Part shown: positions 1 through 6,316 of the stretch, piece by piece
Position numbering within the stretch: position 1 is the stretch's first letter
Layout of the letters: every line of letters starts with the position of its first letter
Source of the DNA: Acetobacteraceae bacterium
GTDB lineage: Bacteria > Pseudomonadota > Alphaproteobacteria > Acetobacterales > Acetobacteraceae
Length of the DNA stretch: 8,947 bases
NCBI GenBank assembly: GCA_947478535.1
Contig: CANJXD010000214.1
Location: 1-8,947 of the forward strand
Reading direction: 5' to 3'
Notes under the pieces: model-generated
Told to the model about the DNA's origin: nothing
The model's input: only the letters and a program-made list of their open reading frames with translations
The model's database searches: none
Program-made: the position numbers and the translations under genes

Positions 1-511
1 CCAGCGCCGCCAGCCGCTGCACCCACAGCCCATGCGCTTCGACCAGCGCGCCGGGCACTGCCCGGGCCAGCCGGTCGCCGATCAGCACGGGATCGACGGT
101 CAGGTCGCGCAGGCGCAGCGCGATCACGCCGGGGACTGGGATGGCGGGCGCGGTGCCGAGCCAGGGGCGCAGCAGGGTGGTCAGGCGTTCCGGGGCCATC
201 GCATCGGCTTCCGCCACTTCCGGCATGGCGCGCAGGGTGGACAGGGCGCGGGCGATGCGGGCGGCATCGGCATCGGGGATCTGCACCGTCACCGCGGCGG
301 CAGCGCCGCGCTGCCAGCGATCCGCCAGCGCGGCCGTGGCCTGGGCGCCGGCCAGCGCCAGCGCGGCGAGCAGCGCCATCGCCGCCACCAACCCGGGCAG
401 CAGCCAGCCGGACAGCGCGCGGCGCAGGCCGAGCGGGTCTCGCGAGTGGCGGGGGCGCCTAGCCAAGATCGGGCGTCCGCCGGGGATAGGGCGCGCCGCG
501 CGCGCCGTCAT
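1..511 (-). CDS. ftsX: Cell division ABC transporter permease FtsX, N-terminal part (runs off left edge)
   Basis: Inner-membrane partner of FtsE; FtsEX sits in the divisome and transmits ATP hydrolysis to periplasmic peptidoglycan hydrolase activators (family knowledge). About 170 codons are present. Seen: a basic, Pro/Arg-rich cytoplasmic N-terminus (residues 1-35), one hydrophobic segment at about 36-56 (LLPGLVAAMALLAALALAG), then the start of the extracytoplasmic domain (VTVQIP and a short helix with the pattern ALSTLRAMPEVAEA), as expected before the three remaining membrane segments, which lie outside the window. The ATG at 511-509 is chosen because GGGGAGG lies three bases upstream and the frame then opens directly into the membrane segment. 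It overlaps the 3' end of ftsE by 53 bases in another frame, implying coupled translation. The identity rests on the position after ftsE and the topology; the diagnostic C-terminal permease domain cannot be seen. Confidence 0.85.
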   Translation of the reverse strand, partial: MTARAARPIPGGRPILARRPRHSRDPLGLRRALSGWLLPGLVAAMALLAALALAGAQATAALADRWQRGAAAAVTVQIPDADAARIARALSTLRAMPEVAEADAMAPERLTTLLRPWLGTAPAIPVPGVIALRLRDLTVDPVLIGDRLARAVPGALVEAHGLWVQRLAAL

Positions 512-1280
512 GATCCTCCCCGGGATAACCGGGGGCGTCATCGTCGTCTTCGCCTTCCCGGTGGTCGTCGGGTGGCGCGCTGGCGACGCCGCGGGCGCCG
601 TCGGGGTCATGCAGCCGCCCGTCATGCAGCACCAGGGCCGGGGCGGGGAAACGCGCCACCAGGTCATCATCGTGCGTGGCGACGACCACGGTGGTGCCGA
701 GGCGGTTCATCTCTCGCAGCAGGGCGAGCAGGCGGCGGGCCTGGCGGTTGTCGAGGTTGCCGGTCGGCTCATCCGCTACCAGCAGGGCAGGGCGATGCAC
801 CACGGCGCGGGCGATGGCGACGCGCTGCTGTTCGCCGCCGGAAAGCTCCGGTGGCAGGGCGGCGGCCTTGCCGTCCAGCCCCACCCATTTCAGGATCTCG
901 TTCACATCGGCGCGCAGCGCCGCTTCCGCCCGCCCGGCGAGGCGCAGCGGCAGGGCGATGTTGTCGAAGGCTGAGAGGTAGGGCAGCAGGCGGAAATCCT
1001 GGAACACCACGCCGATCCGCCGGCGGACCGGCGCCAGCGCGGCGCGGGAGGCGCGGGAGGAGCGCAGGCCGAGCACCTCCACCTCGCCGCGTGTCGGCCG
1101 CAGCGCCAGGTGCATCAGGCGCAGCACGGATGATTTGCCCGCCCCGGAGGGGCCGAGCAGCCATGTGAAGGACCCCGGGGGCAGGGCGAAGGACACGTCG
1201 GCCAGCGATTCCGGCCCCCAGGATCCGGAATGCGGGCCGCCGCCGGGATAGCGAAGGCCCACGGCCTCGAAGCGAACCAT
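459..1280 (-). CDS. ftsE: Cell division ATP-binding protein FtsE
   Basis: Cytoplasmic ABC ATPase that dimerises on FtsX and drives septal peptidoglycan remodelling (family knowledge). All nucleotide-binding motifs are visible in 273 residues: aromatic A-loop Tyr11, Walker A GPSGAGKS at 43-50, Q-loop Gln94 in VVFQDFRLLP, signature LSGGEQ at 146-151, Walker B LLVADEP with Glu171, D-loop at about 174-177 and switch His203. The start at MVRFEAVGLRY fits the usual N-terminus of the family; an in-frame extension to 1391 has no family character. No Shine-Dalgarno sequence is visible before it. Two departures from the usual roughly 220-230 residues: a Gly/Ser-rich insert at about 13-22 after the A-loop, and an acidic tail at 225-273 with an EDDDD run near 244-248. 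Its last 53 bases also encode the start of ftsX. Other LolD/MacB-type ATPases share these motifs; the overlapping ftsX makes FtsE the best call. Confidence 0.92.
   Translation of the reverse strand: MVRFEAVGLRYPGGGPHSGSWGPESLADVSFALPPGSFTWLLGPSGAGKSSVLRLMHLALRPTRGEVEVLGLRSSRASRAALAPVRRRIGVVFQDFRLLPYLSAFDNIALPLRLAGRAEAALRADVNEILKWVGLDGKAAALPPELSGGEQQRVAIARAVVHRPALLVADEPTGNLDNRQARRLLALLREMNRLGTTVVVATHDDDLVARFPAPALVLHDGRLHDPDGARGVASAPPDDHREGEDDDDAPGYPGEDHDGARGAPYPRRTPDLG
515..521 (-). promoter_or_regulatory. Ribosome-binding site of ftsX inside the ftsE coding region
   Basis: Reading the minus strand, GGGGAGG is followed by three bases and then the ATG at 511. This is a near-perfect complement of the 16S rRNA anti-Shine-Dalgarno sequence, though the spacing is short. 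It decides the ftsX start within ftsE and supports translational coupling. Confidence 0.6.
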
Positions 1281-1403
1281 GGGGGATGTCTGCCATGCCG
1301 CGCGGCTGGCGCCAAATCCGCTTCTCCCCCGATCCCCCTTGGGCACGTGTCGCGCGGTGATCGCTGGACGGGTAGGGCATGCAGGCCGCACACTGCCGCA
1401 TCA
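1281..1403. other. Divergent intergenic region between ftsE and the zinc-ribbon gene
   Basis: These 123 bases separate two diverging starts, so promoters for both directions would be expected here. No convincing -35/-10 pair is recognisable. TAGGGC at 1373-1378 is a possible -10 for the plus-strand gene but has no partner at the right distance. Neither start has a Shine-Dalgarno sequence, so either transcript could be leaderless or short-leadered (inference). Confidence 0.4.
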
Positions 1404-1838
1404 ATGCGCATCACCTGCCCGAATTGCTCCGCGGCGTATGACGTGCCGGATGCGGCCCTGGCTTCGGGGCCGCGCCTGCTGCGTTGTGCGCGCTGCGCCC
1501 ACAGCTTCGAAGCTGCGTTGCCGGCTGGCGAGGCGGCGCCCTTGCCGCAGGCGAACCCGCTGCCGCCGGCGATGGGCGCGGGGGTGTCTCCTCCGGCGCC
1601 CCCCACGGCGCAGCCACAGGCGGCATCGGACCTGGCGCCCACGCCCCGAAATCAGCCGCCGCCGCGCCTCGCCGATGCACCGGCCAGCATGGCGGCGGAC
1701 CGCTTCGCCCTGCTGGGCTGGGCGGCGACGGTGGTGGTGGTGGGCGGTGGGGTCTATGCGGCCTATGCCTGGCGCGGCGCGATCATGGCGGCGTGGCCGC
1801 CGGCACGCCGGCTGTTCGCCGCGCTCGGGCTGGGGTAA
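1404..1838 (+). CDS. Zinc-ribbon (MJ0042-type) protein with one membrane segment
   Basis: A 144-residue protein of unknown exact function. Seen: an N-terminal zinc ribbon, MRITCPNC then RCARC, giving Cys5-x2-Cys8-x19-Cys28-x2-Cys31, the layout of the MJ0042 family. A Pro/Ala-rich low-complexity linker follows (about 40-95), then a hydrophobic segment at about 101-122 with four consecutive Val, and a short C-terminal tail ending at 144. Without a signal peptide the ribbon is expected in the cytoplasm, with the protein anchored by the C-terminal helix. The ATG at 1404 is chosen because the ribbon begins immediately after it; the frame continues upstream to 1230 without family character. No Shine-Dalgarno sequence is visible. 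It faces away from ftsE and its stop is 15 bases from the convergent ribF stop. Similar proteins often lie next to ftsE in alphaproteobacteria (from memory), which hints at, but does not prove, an envelope or division role. Confidence 0.8.
   Translation: MRITCPNCSAAYDVPDAALASGPRLLRCARCAHSFEAALPAGEAAPLPQANPLPPAMGAGVSPPAPPTAQPQAASDLAPTPRNQPPPRLADAPASMAADRFALLGWAATVVVVGGGVYAAYAWRGAIMAAWPPARRLFAALGLG
1730..1752 (+). repeat. G-rich GTG tandem run inside the zinc-ribbon gene
   Basis: Four GTG triplets at 1731-1742, followed by further GG and GGGG runs, encode the Val/Gly core of the membrane segment (Val110-Val113 onward). The tract could slip or fold into a weak two-layer G-quadruplex, but it is adequately explained by coding for a hydrophobic helix at high GC. 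Confidence 0.3.
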
Positions 1839-1853
1839 CGATCGCCGCGAGGC

Positions 1854-2786
1854 TCAGCCGAGGCCGAGCACCCTGCGGGCTTCCCGTGCATCCGCCGCGA
1901 TCGCGGCCGTCAGCGCCTCCAGCCCATCGAATTTCGCGTCTGGCCGCAGGAACGTATGCAGCCGCACGCCGATCTCCTGGCCGTAGAGGTCGCCGGACCA
2001 GTCGAACAGATGCGCTTCGAGCCGCGTCACTGGGTCCCCACCCAGCGTGGGCCGGCGGCCGACATTGGCGACGCCGGGCACCACCGCCCCATCGGCCAGC
2101 CGAACCGTCACCGCATAGACGCCGCGCGCCGGTTCCAACTGCCGGCCGAGCAGGATGTTCGCCGTCGGCCAGCCGAGTTCACGGCCGAGGCGGTCTCCGT
2201 GAAAAACCTCGCCCCACAATTCCCAGTCGCGCCCCAGCTTGCGGGCGGCGCGCTCGGGGTAGCCGTCCTGCAGCACGCGGCGGATGCGGGTGGAGGAAAT
2301 GGGGCCGCCCCCATCGGTGATCGGCGGCACGATGGAAAGCCCGATGCCCCGTGCCTCGGCTTCCCGCCCGAGGAAGGCGACATCGCCGCCGCGCCGGTGG
2401 CCGAAGGCGAAATCCGCGCCGCAGGCCAGGTGCTTCGCGCCGATCCCCCGGTGCAGCACCTCCTCCACGAAGGTTTCCGCGGTCATCGCGGCGAAGCGCG
2501 CGTCGAAGGGGATGGCGAACAGCGTCTGCACCCCGAGTGCCGCCAGGGCGCGGGCCTTGGCGGGCAGCAGGGTCAGCCGGAAGGGCGGGTCGTCAGGGCG
2601 GAAATGCTCGCGCGGATGCGGCTCGAAGGTCAGGGCCGCGAGCTTCAGCTCCGGCCGGGCGCCATGGGCGGCCCGCAGCACCGCCGCATGGCCGAGATGA
2701 ACGCCATCGAAGTTGCCAAGCGCCACCGTCGCGCCGCGCAGGGAATCCGGCACCGCGTGCCAGTCATGAAGGATGGCCACGCTCAT
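1854..2786 (-). CDS. ribF: Bifunctional riboflavin kinase / FAD synthetase RibF
   Basis: Phosphorylates riboflavin to FMN and adenylylates FMN to FAD in the cytoplasm. The 310-residue length is normal for the family. N-terminal FAD synthetase domain: GNFDGVHLGH at 24-33 (nucleotidyltransferase HxGH-type motif), FEPHP at 54-58, GADFAFGHRR at 123-132 and ISSTRIR at 163-169. C-terminal riboflavin kinase domain: GWPTANI at 205-211 carrying the PTAN motif, GVANVGRRPT at 238-247, and a Glu at 257 in LEAHLFDW, the position of the family's catalytic base. The start MSVAILHDW is fixed by an ATGA overlap with the stop of the upstream LOG-family gene (4 bases), so it is the last gene of the maoC-LOG-ribF operon and probably translationally coupled. 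An in-frame extension to 2954 lies wholly inside the LOG gene and is rejected. The 3' end converges on the zinc-ribbon gene with no visible terminator. Confidence 0.96.
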   Translation of the reverse strand: MSVAILHDWHAVPDSLRGATVALGNFDGVHLGHAAVLRAAHGARPELKLAALTFEPHPREHFRPDDPPFRLTLLPAKARALAALGVQTLFAIPFDARFAAMTAETFVEEVLHRGIGAKHLACGADFAFGHRRGGDVAFLGREAEARGIGLSIVPPITDGGGPISSTRIRRVLQDGYPERAARKLGRDWELWGEVFHGDRLGRELGWPTANILLGRQLEPARGVYAVTVRLADGAVVPGVANVGRRPTLGGDPVTRLEAHLFDWSGDLYGQEIGVRLHTFLRPDAKFDGLEALTAAIAADAREARRVLGLG

Positions 2787-3376
2787 GCCTGGTGGGGGCG
2801 CAGCCAGGGCTGCACGCCGGCGGGCGGGGCGAAGGCTTCCAACTGGTCGATCGCTGCCGCCACCGTCGGCGCGGACATCGCCAGGGGGCGCTGGGTGGGG
2901 CGGACGAAGCCTTCCCCCACCATGATGTCGAGCGCGCCGAGGAAGGGCTGCCAATAGCCCTCGGTATCGACGAAGGACACGCCCTTGCCATGGATGCCGA
3001 GCTGCGCCCAGGTCAACGCTTCCACCGCTTCCTCCAGCGTGCCGAAGCCGCCGGGCAGCACGATGAAGCCATCCGAAAGCTCCGCCATCATCGCCTTGCG
3101 TTCATGCATGGTGTCCACGACATGCATGACGACACCGCCGCCATGGCCGACTTCCCGCTTCAGCAGGCCATGCGGGATCACGCCGATCACCTCCGCCCCG
3201 GCCTCCAGCGCGGCATCGGCGGCGATGCCCATCAGGCCCACCGCGCCGCCGCCATAGACGAGGCCAAGGCCGCGCCGGGCGACTTCCCGGCCGAGTTCGC
3301 GCGCCGCTTCGGCATAGGCCGGACGGCTGCCGCTGGCGGAGCCGCAGAAGACGCAGATGCGCTTGAGGCGGCTCAT
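2783..3376 (-). CDS. LOG-family (TIGR00730-type) nucleotide phosphoribohydrolase
   Basis: A 197-residue Rossmann-fold protein. Characterised LOG proteins cleave the N-glycosidic bond of cytokinin riboside 5'-monophosphates, and bacterial members also act on AMP-like nucleotides (family knowledge). Seen: the N-terminal strand-turn RICVFCGSASGSRP (7-19), VYGGGAVGLMG (40-50), HERK at 91-94 and the hallmark LPGGFGTLEE (107-116), which carries the catalytic Glu and phosphate-binding Gly residues. No signal peptide, so cytoplasmic. The ATG at 3376 overlaps the stop of the MaoC gene in an ATGA, and its own stop overlaps the ribF start in another ATGA, so it is the middle gene of a tightly coupled operon. 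Older databases label such proteins 'lysine decarboxylase', which the PGGxGTxxE motif does not support. The substrate here is unknown; the ribF context suggests general nucleotide or cofactor metabolism rather than plant hormone production (inference). Confidence 0.92.
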   Translation of the reverse strand: MSRLKRICVFCGSASGSRPAYAEAARELGREVARRGLGLVYGGGAVGLMGIAADAALEAGAEVIGVIPHGLLKREVGHGGGVVMHVVDTMHERKAMMAELSDGFIVLPGGFGTLEEAVEALTWAQLGIHGKGVSFVDTEGYWQPFLGALDIMVGEGFVRPTQRPLAMSAPTVAAAIDQLEAFAPPAGVQPWLRPHQA

Positions 3377-3837
3377 GCGGTTTCACCGACCTTGGCGGCC
3401 TCACGCGCCGCGAGGGCGGCGCGGGAGGGGACGGCGACCAGGGCTTCGCCTTCCAGCACCGGCTCCCCCTTCACCAGGCAGACGGTGCGCAGCGTGGCGC
3501 GGTGCTTCTCGGCGTTGAGCGCCGTGATCTCGACCACCGCCGTCACCGTATCGCCGATGCGGACCGGGGCGCGGAAGCGCAGCGACTGGGACATGTAGAT
3601 GGTGCCCGGGCCGGGCAGTTGCGTACCCATCACCTTGGTGATGAGGCCGGCCGCCAGCATGCCATGGGCGATGCGTTCCCCGAAGACCGAGGTGCGGGCG
3701 TATTCCGCGTTCAGATGCATCGGGTTCGTGTCGCCGGTGACGGCGGCGAAAAGGACGATATCGGCCTCGGTGATGGTCTTCCCGAAGGAAGCCTTCTGGC
3801 CGATGGTCAGGTCCTCGAAGAAGCAGCCCTCGCTCAT
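3373..3837 (-). CDS. MaoC-family dehydratase, (R)-specific enoyl-CoA hydratase type
   Basis: A 154-residue single hot-dog protein. Relatives of this length (PhaJ type) hydrate trans-2-enoyl-CoA to (R)-3-hydroxyacyl-CoA, linking beta-oxidation to polyhydroxyalkanoate or lipid synthesis. Seen: the hydratase-2 motif GDTNPMHLNAEYA at 35-47 with Asp36 and His41 (the Asp-x4-His spacing of PhaJ), then VFGERIAHGMLAAGL forming the central helix, and a C-terminal strand region with FRAPVRIGDTV. No signal peptide. The start MSEGCFFEDLTIGQ matches the usual family beginning; the frame runs on to 4122 but enters the divergent peptidase gene and is not coding. An AAGG lies about 10 bases upstream, a weak ribosome-binding site. 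First gene of the operon with the LOG gene and ribF, joined by an ATGA overlap. The acyl chain length and pathway cannot be told from sequence. Confidence 0.92.
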   Translation of the reverse strand: MSEGCFFEDLTIGQKASFGKTITEADIVLFAAVTGDTNPMHLNAEYARTSVFGERIAHGMLAAGLITKVMGTQLPGPGTIYMSQSLRFRAPVRIGDTVTAVVEITALNAEKHRATLRTVCLVKGEPVLEGEALVAVPSRAALAAREAAKVGETA

Positions 3838-3872
3838 CCGCGCATCCCTTGCTGCACTGCCGCGAAGCCCCT

Positions 3873-3901
3873 CCGTTAGCGGGGGCGTCCAAGGGCGGCA
3901 A
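3873..3901 (-). promoter_or_regulatory. Candidate promoter for the maoC-LOG-ribF operon
   Basis: On the minus strand TTGCCG (3901-3896) is separated by 17 bases from TAACGG (3878-3873), about 36 bases upstream of the MaoC start. The fit to a housekeeping promoter is fair at the -35 and partial at the -10. An imperfect inverted repeat, CCTCCG-TTAG-CGGGGG at 3870-3885 with one G-T pair, covers the -10 and could be an operator or a short hairpin. The rest of this 133-base divergent gap holds a T-rich run at 3948-3956 and two overlapping palindromes just before the peptidase start. Confidence 0.3.
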
Positions 3902-3970
3902 GGCCGCAGATGGACAAGCGCGCCCCCCCTTGCGAGAACGCCGAACCTTCTTTTTTCCCGGGATCCCCCC

Positions 3971-5098
3971 ATGCCCCAGACCGAACTCGGCACATCCGAG
4001 CGTCTTCTCGAAGAACTTCGCAGCTGGGTGGAGCACGAGACTCCGACCACCGACCCGGTGGCGGTGAACAGCCTGATGGACCGCTGCGAGGCCGATCTGC
4101 GCGCCGTCGGCGGCTGCGTCACCCGCCTTGCGGGCCGTGATGGCTATGGCGACACGCTGCTGTGCCACACGCCGGGGGAGGGCGCTCCGGTCGTCGTCGC
4201 CGGGCACCTGGACACGGTGTGGGACCATGGGACGCTGGCCACCTCCATGCCCTTCCGTATCGATGGCGACCGCGCCTATGGGCCGGGGATTTACGACATG
4301 AAGGCGGGGTCCTTCATGGCCTTCCACAGCGTGCGGGAGATCCTGCGCCAGAAGGTGAAGACGAAGCGCCCCATCACCCTGCTGCTGACGCCGGATGAGG
4401 AAGTCGGCAGCCCGACCAGCCGCGACACGATCGAGGCTGCCGCGCGCGGCGCCCGCGCCGTCCTGATCCCGGAGCCCGCCGGGGCCGGCGGCGCCTGCGT
4501 GACGGCGCGCAAGGGCGTCGGCCGCTTCGAGATCGCCATCAAGGGCATCTCCGCCCATGCCGGCGGCAATTGGGCGGAAGGGCGCAGCGCCGTCGTCGCC
4601 CTCGCGCGGATCATCCTGAAGATCCATGGGATGACGGATCTCGATGCCGGCATCACCACCAATGTCGCGCCGATCTTCGGCGGCACCCGCCCCAACGTCA
4701 TCCCGCCCGAGGCCGGCTGCGAGGTCGATCTCCGCGTGCCGACCGTCGCGGAGGGGGAACGCATGGAGGCGCTGATCCTGGCCCTGGCCGGGGAAAATGA
4801 CGGCATCCGCGTGACCGTGACCGGCGGCATGAACCGCCCACCCTTCGCGGAGACGCCGGCGATCGTCGAGCTTTACGCCCGCGCCGCCGGCTTCGCGCAA
4901 CAGCATGGCTATGCCCTGCCGACGCAGCATCGCGGCGGCGGCTCGGACGGCAATTTCACCGCCGCCCTCGGCATCCCGACGCTGGATGGGCTGGGCTGCA
5001 CCGGCGCCGGTGCCCATGCACCGCATGAGCACATCCTCTGGCGCGACCTCGCCGCGCGGTGTTCCACCTTGTGTGGGTTGCTGGAGACGATCGACTGA
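3971..5098 (+). CDS. M20-family metallopeptidase (glutamate carboxypeptidase-like)
   Basis: A 375-residue cytoplasmic di-zinc hydrolase of the M20/CPG2-ArgE-DapE group, which removes C-terminal amino acids or deacylates amino acids (family knowledge). Ligand and catalytic positions are all seen: GHLDTVW with His79 and Asp81, [10 protein letters not shown] with bridging Asp109, TPDEEVGS with catalytic Glu143 and ligand Glu144, Glu168 in IPEP, and a C-terminal GAHAPHEH with His349 as last ligand. The inserted dimerisation domain runs from about 180 ([15 protein letters not shown] nearby) to about 290, followed by HRGGGSDGN. No signal peptide, unlike secreted Pseudomonas CPG2. The ATG at 3971 is chosen because the conserved N-terminal helix starts there; the frame extends back into the MaoC gene without coding character. 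No Shine-Dalgarno sequence precedes it. First gene of a plus-strand operon; its stop overlaps the next gene. The substrate is unknown. Confidence 0.93.
   Translation: MPQTELGTSERLLEELRSWVEHETPTTDPVAVNSLMDRCEADLRAVGGCVTRLAGRDGYGDTLLCHTPGEGAPVVVAGHLDTVWDHGTLATSMPFRIDGDRAYGPGIYDMKAGSFMAFHSVREILRQKVKTKRPITLLLTPDEEVGSPTSRDTIEAAARGARAVLIPEPAGAGGACVTARKGVGRFEIAIKGISAHAGGNWAEGRSAVVALARIILKIHGMTDLDAGITTNVAPIFGGTRPNVIPPEAGCEVDLRVPTVAEGERMEALILALAGENDGIRVTVTGGMNRPPFAETPAIVELYARAAGFAQQHGYALPTQHRGGGSDGNFTAALGIPTLDGLGCTGAGAHAPHEHILWRDLAARCSTLCGLLETID
5083..5086 (+). promoter_or_regulatory. Ribosome-binding site supporting a CTG start for the YnfA-family gene
   Basis: GGAG lies eight bases before the CTG at 5095. 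The two in-frame GTG codons further upstream (5059 and 5071) have no purine-rich sequence before them. This spacing therefore favours 5095 as the start. Confidence 0.45.
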
Positions 5099-5424
5099 GC
5101 ACCCTCGCCACCTTTGCCCTGGCGGCACTGGCGGAAATCGCCGGATGCTTCGCCGCGTGGGCGGTGCTGCGGGATGGGCGGAGCCCCTGGTGGCTGCTGC
5201 CGGGCGCGCTGTGCCTGGCGCTGTTCGCCCTGCTGCTGGCGCGGGTGGAGGCCCCCTTCGCGGGGCGCGCCTTCGCGGCCTATGGCGGCATCTACATCCT
5301 GGCCTCCCTGGGCTGGATGTGGGCGGTGGAAGGCGGGCGGCCGGATCGGTGGGACCTGGCCGGCGGGGCGCTCTGCCTCGGCGGCGCGGCGGTGATCCTC
5401 TGGGCGCCGAGGGGCGGTGCGTGA
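5095..5424 (+). CDS. ynfA: YnfA/UPF0060-family small membrane protein
   Basis: A small inner-membrane protein related to YnfA, often grouped with small multidrug resistance transporters; the physiological substrate is uncertain (family knowledge). Read from CTG 5095 it has 109 residues, very close to E. coli YnfA (108). Seen: [12 protein letters not shown] in helix 1 (about 3-26), the family hallmark [14 protein letters not shown] in helix 2, [17 protein letters not shown] in helix 3, the [10 protein letters not shown] turn and a fourth helix ending ILWAPRG. Start choice: GTG at 5059 would give 121 residues and GTG at 5071 would give 117, both adding charged residues (GDDR) and lacking a ribosome-binding site; CTG 5095 forms a CTGA overlap with the peptidase stop and has GGAG eight bases upstream. 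Automatic annotation would probably choose a GTG. It overlaps the next gene in a GTGA. No functional link to the peptidase or methyltransferase is apparent. Confidence 0.88.
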   Translation: MSTLATFALAALAEIAGCFAAWAVLRDGRSPWWLLPGALCLALFALLLARVEAPFAGRAFAAYGGIYILASLGWMWAVEGGRPDRWDLAGGALCLGGAAVILWAPRGGA

Positions 5425-6242
5425 CGGTGTTCCGCCAGGTCACCGGCCGGCATGGCACCTTCGCGGTGCTGGCGGGGGATACCACCATCGCCACCGCCAT
5501 CGCCATCAGCGGCAGCTTCGCGGAAGGCGCGGTGCGGCTGCTCTGCGGGCTGGTGCAGCCCGGCGGGGTGGTGGTGGATGCCGGCGCCAATATCGGCACC
5601 ATGGCGGTGCCGCTGGCGCGCCGCATCGGCCCCACCGGGCGGCTTCTGGCCTTCGAGCCGATGCGCCTGCCCTTCCTGTGCCTCTGCACGAATGCGGTGC
5701 TGAGCGGCCTGGACTGGGTGGAGCCCTACCAGCAGGCGCTGGGCGTCACGATGGGGGAGGTGGCGCTGCCGGATTTCGACGCGGCCCACCCCGGCAATCA
5801 TGGTGCGCTGAGCCTGCTGGGGGCTTCCGGAGCCGCGCGGGCGCCGCTGCTGACCCTCGACAGCCTGGCCCTGCCGCGCCTCGACCTGCTGAAGATCGAT
5901 GCCGAGGGGATGGACTGGCAGGTGCTGGCCGGGGCGTCGGAGACGGTGTTCCGCTGCCGGCCGGCGCTCTACATCGAGGCCGGGCGCCAGGATGTGGCGC
6001 GGGCGGCGGCGATGCGGGGGCTGACGACGCTCGGCTATCGCTTCTGGTGGCATTTCGCCTGGTTCGTGCCGGAGGGGCTGATGCCGGAAGGCACGCCGAA
6101 CCCCTTGGCCGGCCTCGGGGACGCCAACCTGGTCGGCCTGCCGCGGGAACACCCGGCGGTCCCGCGGCTCGCCCCGGTCTCGGCGCCGGATGCGGCGTGG
6201 CGGGATGACATGGAAGCCTATCGGCGGGCGCGAGGGCGCTGA
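5421..6242 (+). CDS. FkbM-family SAM-dependent methyltransferase
   Basis: A 273-residue Rossmann-type methyltransferase of the FkbM family, whose members mostly O-methylate sugars, polyketides or other small molecules (family knowledge). Seen: SAM motif [12 protein letters not shown] (50-60), the acidic end of strand 2 in LLAFEP with Glu79, an Asn-containing helix after it, and the FkbM hallmark [16 protein letters not shown] at 154-169. The C-terminal part holds an aromatic WWHFAWF stretch and a [10 protein letters not shown] segment common in the family. No signal peptide or membrane helix. The GTG at 5421 is chosen because it overlaps the YnfA stop in GTGA and GAGGGG lies six bases upstream; the frame upstream to 4905 is a shadow of the preceding genes. 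FkbM genes usually sit in polysaccharide or secondary-metabolite clusters; no glycosyltransferase or synthase is next to this one, so the substrate is open. Confidence 0.92.
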   Translation: MTVFRQVTGRHGTFAVLAGDTTIATAIAISGSFAEGAVRLLCGLVQPGGVVVDAGANIGTMAVPLARRIGPTGRLLAFEPMRLPFLCLCTNAVLSGLDWVEPYQQALGVTMGEVALPDFDAAHPGNHGALSLLGASGAARAPLLTLDSLALPRLDLLKIDAEGMDWQVLAGASETVFRCRPALYIEAGRQDVARAAAMRGLTTLGYRFWWHFAWFVPEGLMPEGTPNPLAGLGDANLVGLPREHPAVPRLAPVSAPDAAWRDDMEAYRRARGR

Positions 6243-6243
6243 C

Positions 6244-6314
6244 GGCTCCCGCCGGGATGGAGCCAGGGGCGGAGTGCTGTAGGCTGCGGCGCCCGTCGCG
6301 GAGCCAGGTGCGGA
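6244..6314 (+). repeat. Direct repeat and alternative hairpins between the methyltransferase and TTC38-like genes
   Basis: GGAGCCAGGGGCGGA at 6259-6273 recurs as GGAGCCAGGTGCGGA at 6300-6314 (14 of 15 bases). GGCTCC at 6244-6249, just after the methyltransferase stop, is the exact complement of the GGAGCC that begins both copies. It can therefore form a six-base-pair hairpin with the first copy (9-base loop) or pair with the second, whose AGG serves as ribosome-binding site for the next gene. No T-run follows, so this is not an ordinary terminator. A TAGGCT at 6280-6285 in the same gap resembles the -10 proposed at 7750. Confidence 0.5.
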
Positions 6315-6316
6315 TA

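Noticed and set aside
32..1168. Plus-strand frames of several hundred codons opposite ftsX and ftsE.
   Set aside because: Extreme Arg/Gly/Gln composition and no domains; FtsE motifs on the minus strand are complete.
1344..1349. CACGTG palindrome in the ftsE divergent gap.
   Set aside because: A single six-base palindrome in GC-rich sequence is expected by chance and nothing around it supports a binding site.
1281..1391. A 37-codon N-terminal extension of FtsE.
   Set aside because: The family begins at MVRFEAVGLRY; the extension lacks family similarity and fills the divergent promoter region.
1839..1853. Possible bidirectional terminator between the convergent zinc-ribbon and ribF genes.
   Set aside because: The gap is only 15 bases and holds neither a convincing stem nor a T-run on either strand.
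2787..2954. A 56-codon N-terminal extension of RibF.
   Set aside because: It lies inside the LOG-family gene in another frame, while the ATGA overlap gives a normal RibF start.
5488..5515. Repeated ATCGCC-type units in the methyltransferase gene.
   Set aside because: They encode a normal Ile/Ala-rich stretch (TIATAIAIS) and are a by-product of codon choice.
3401..5689. A 762-codon open frame on the minus strand antisense to the M20 peptidase, YnfA and part of the methyltransferase gene.
   Set aside because: No domain is recognisable, it also runs through the MaoC gene in the wrong frame, and the genes on the other strand carry intact catalytic motifs.
5292..6152. A 286-codon minus-strand frame opposite the methyltransferase gene.
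   Set aside because: Gln/His/Arg-rich composition typical of the mirror frame of a GC-rich gene, with no motif or ribosome-binding site.
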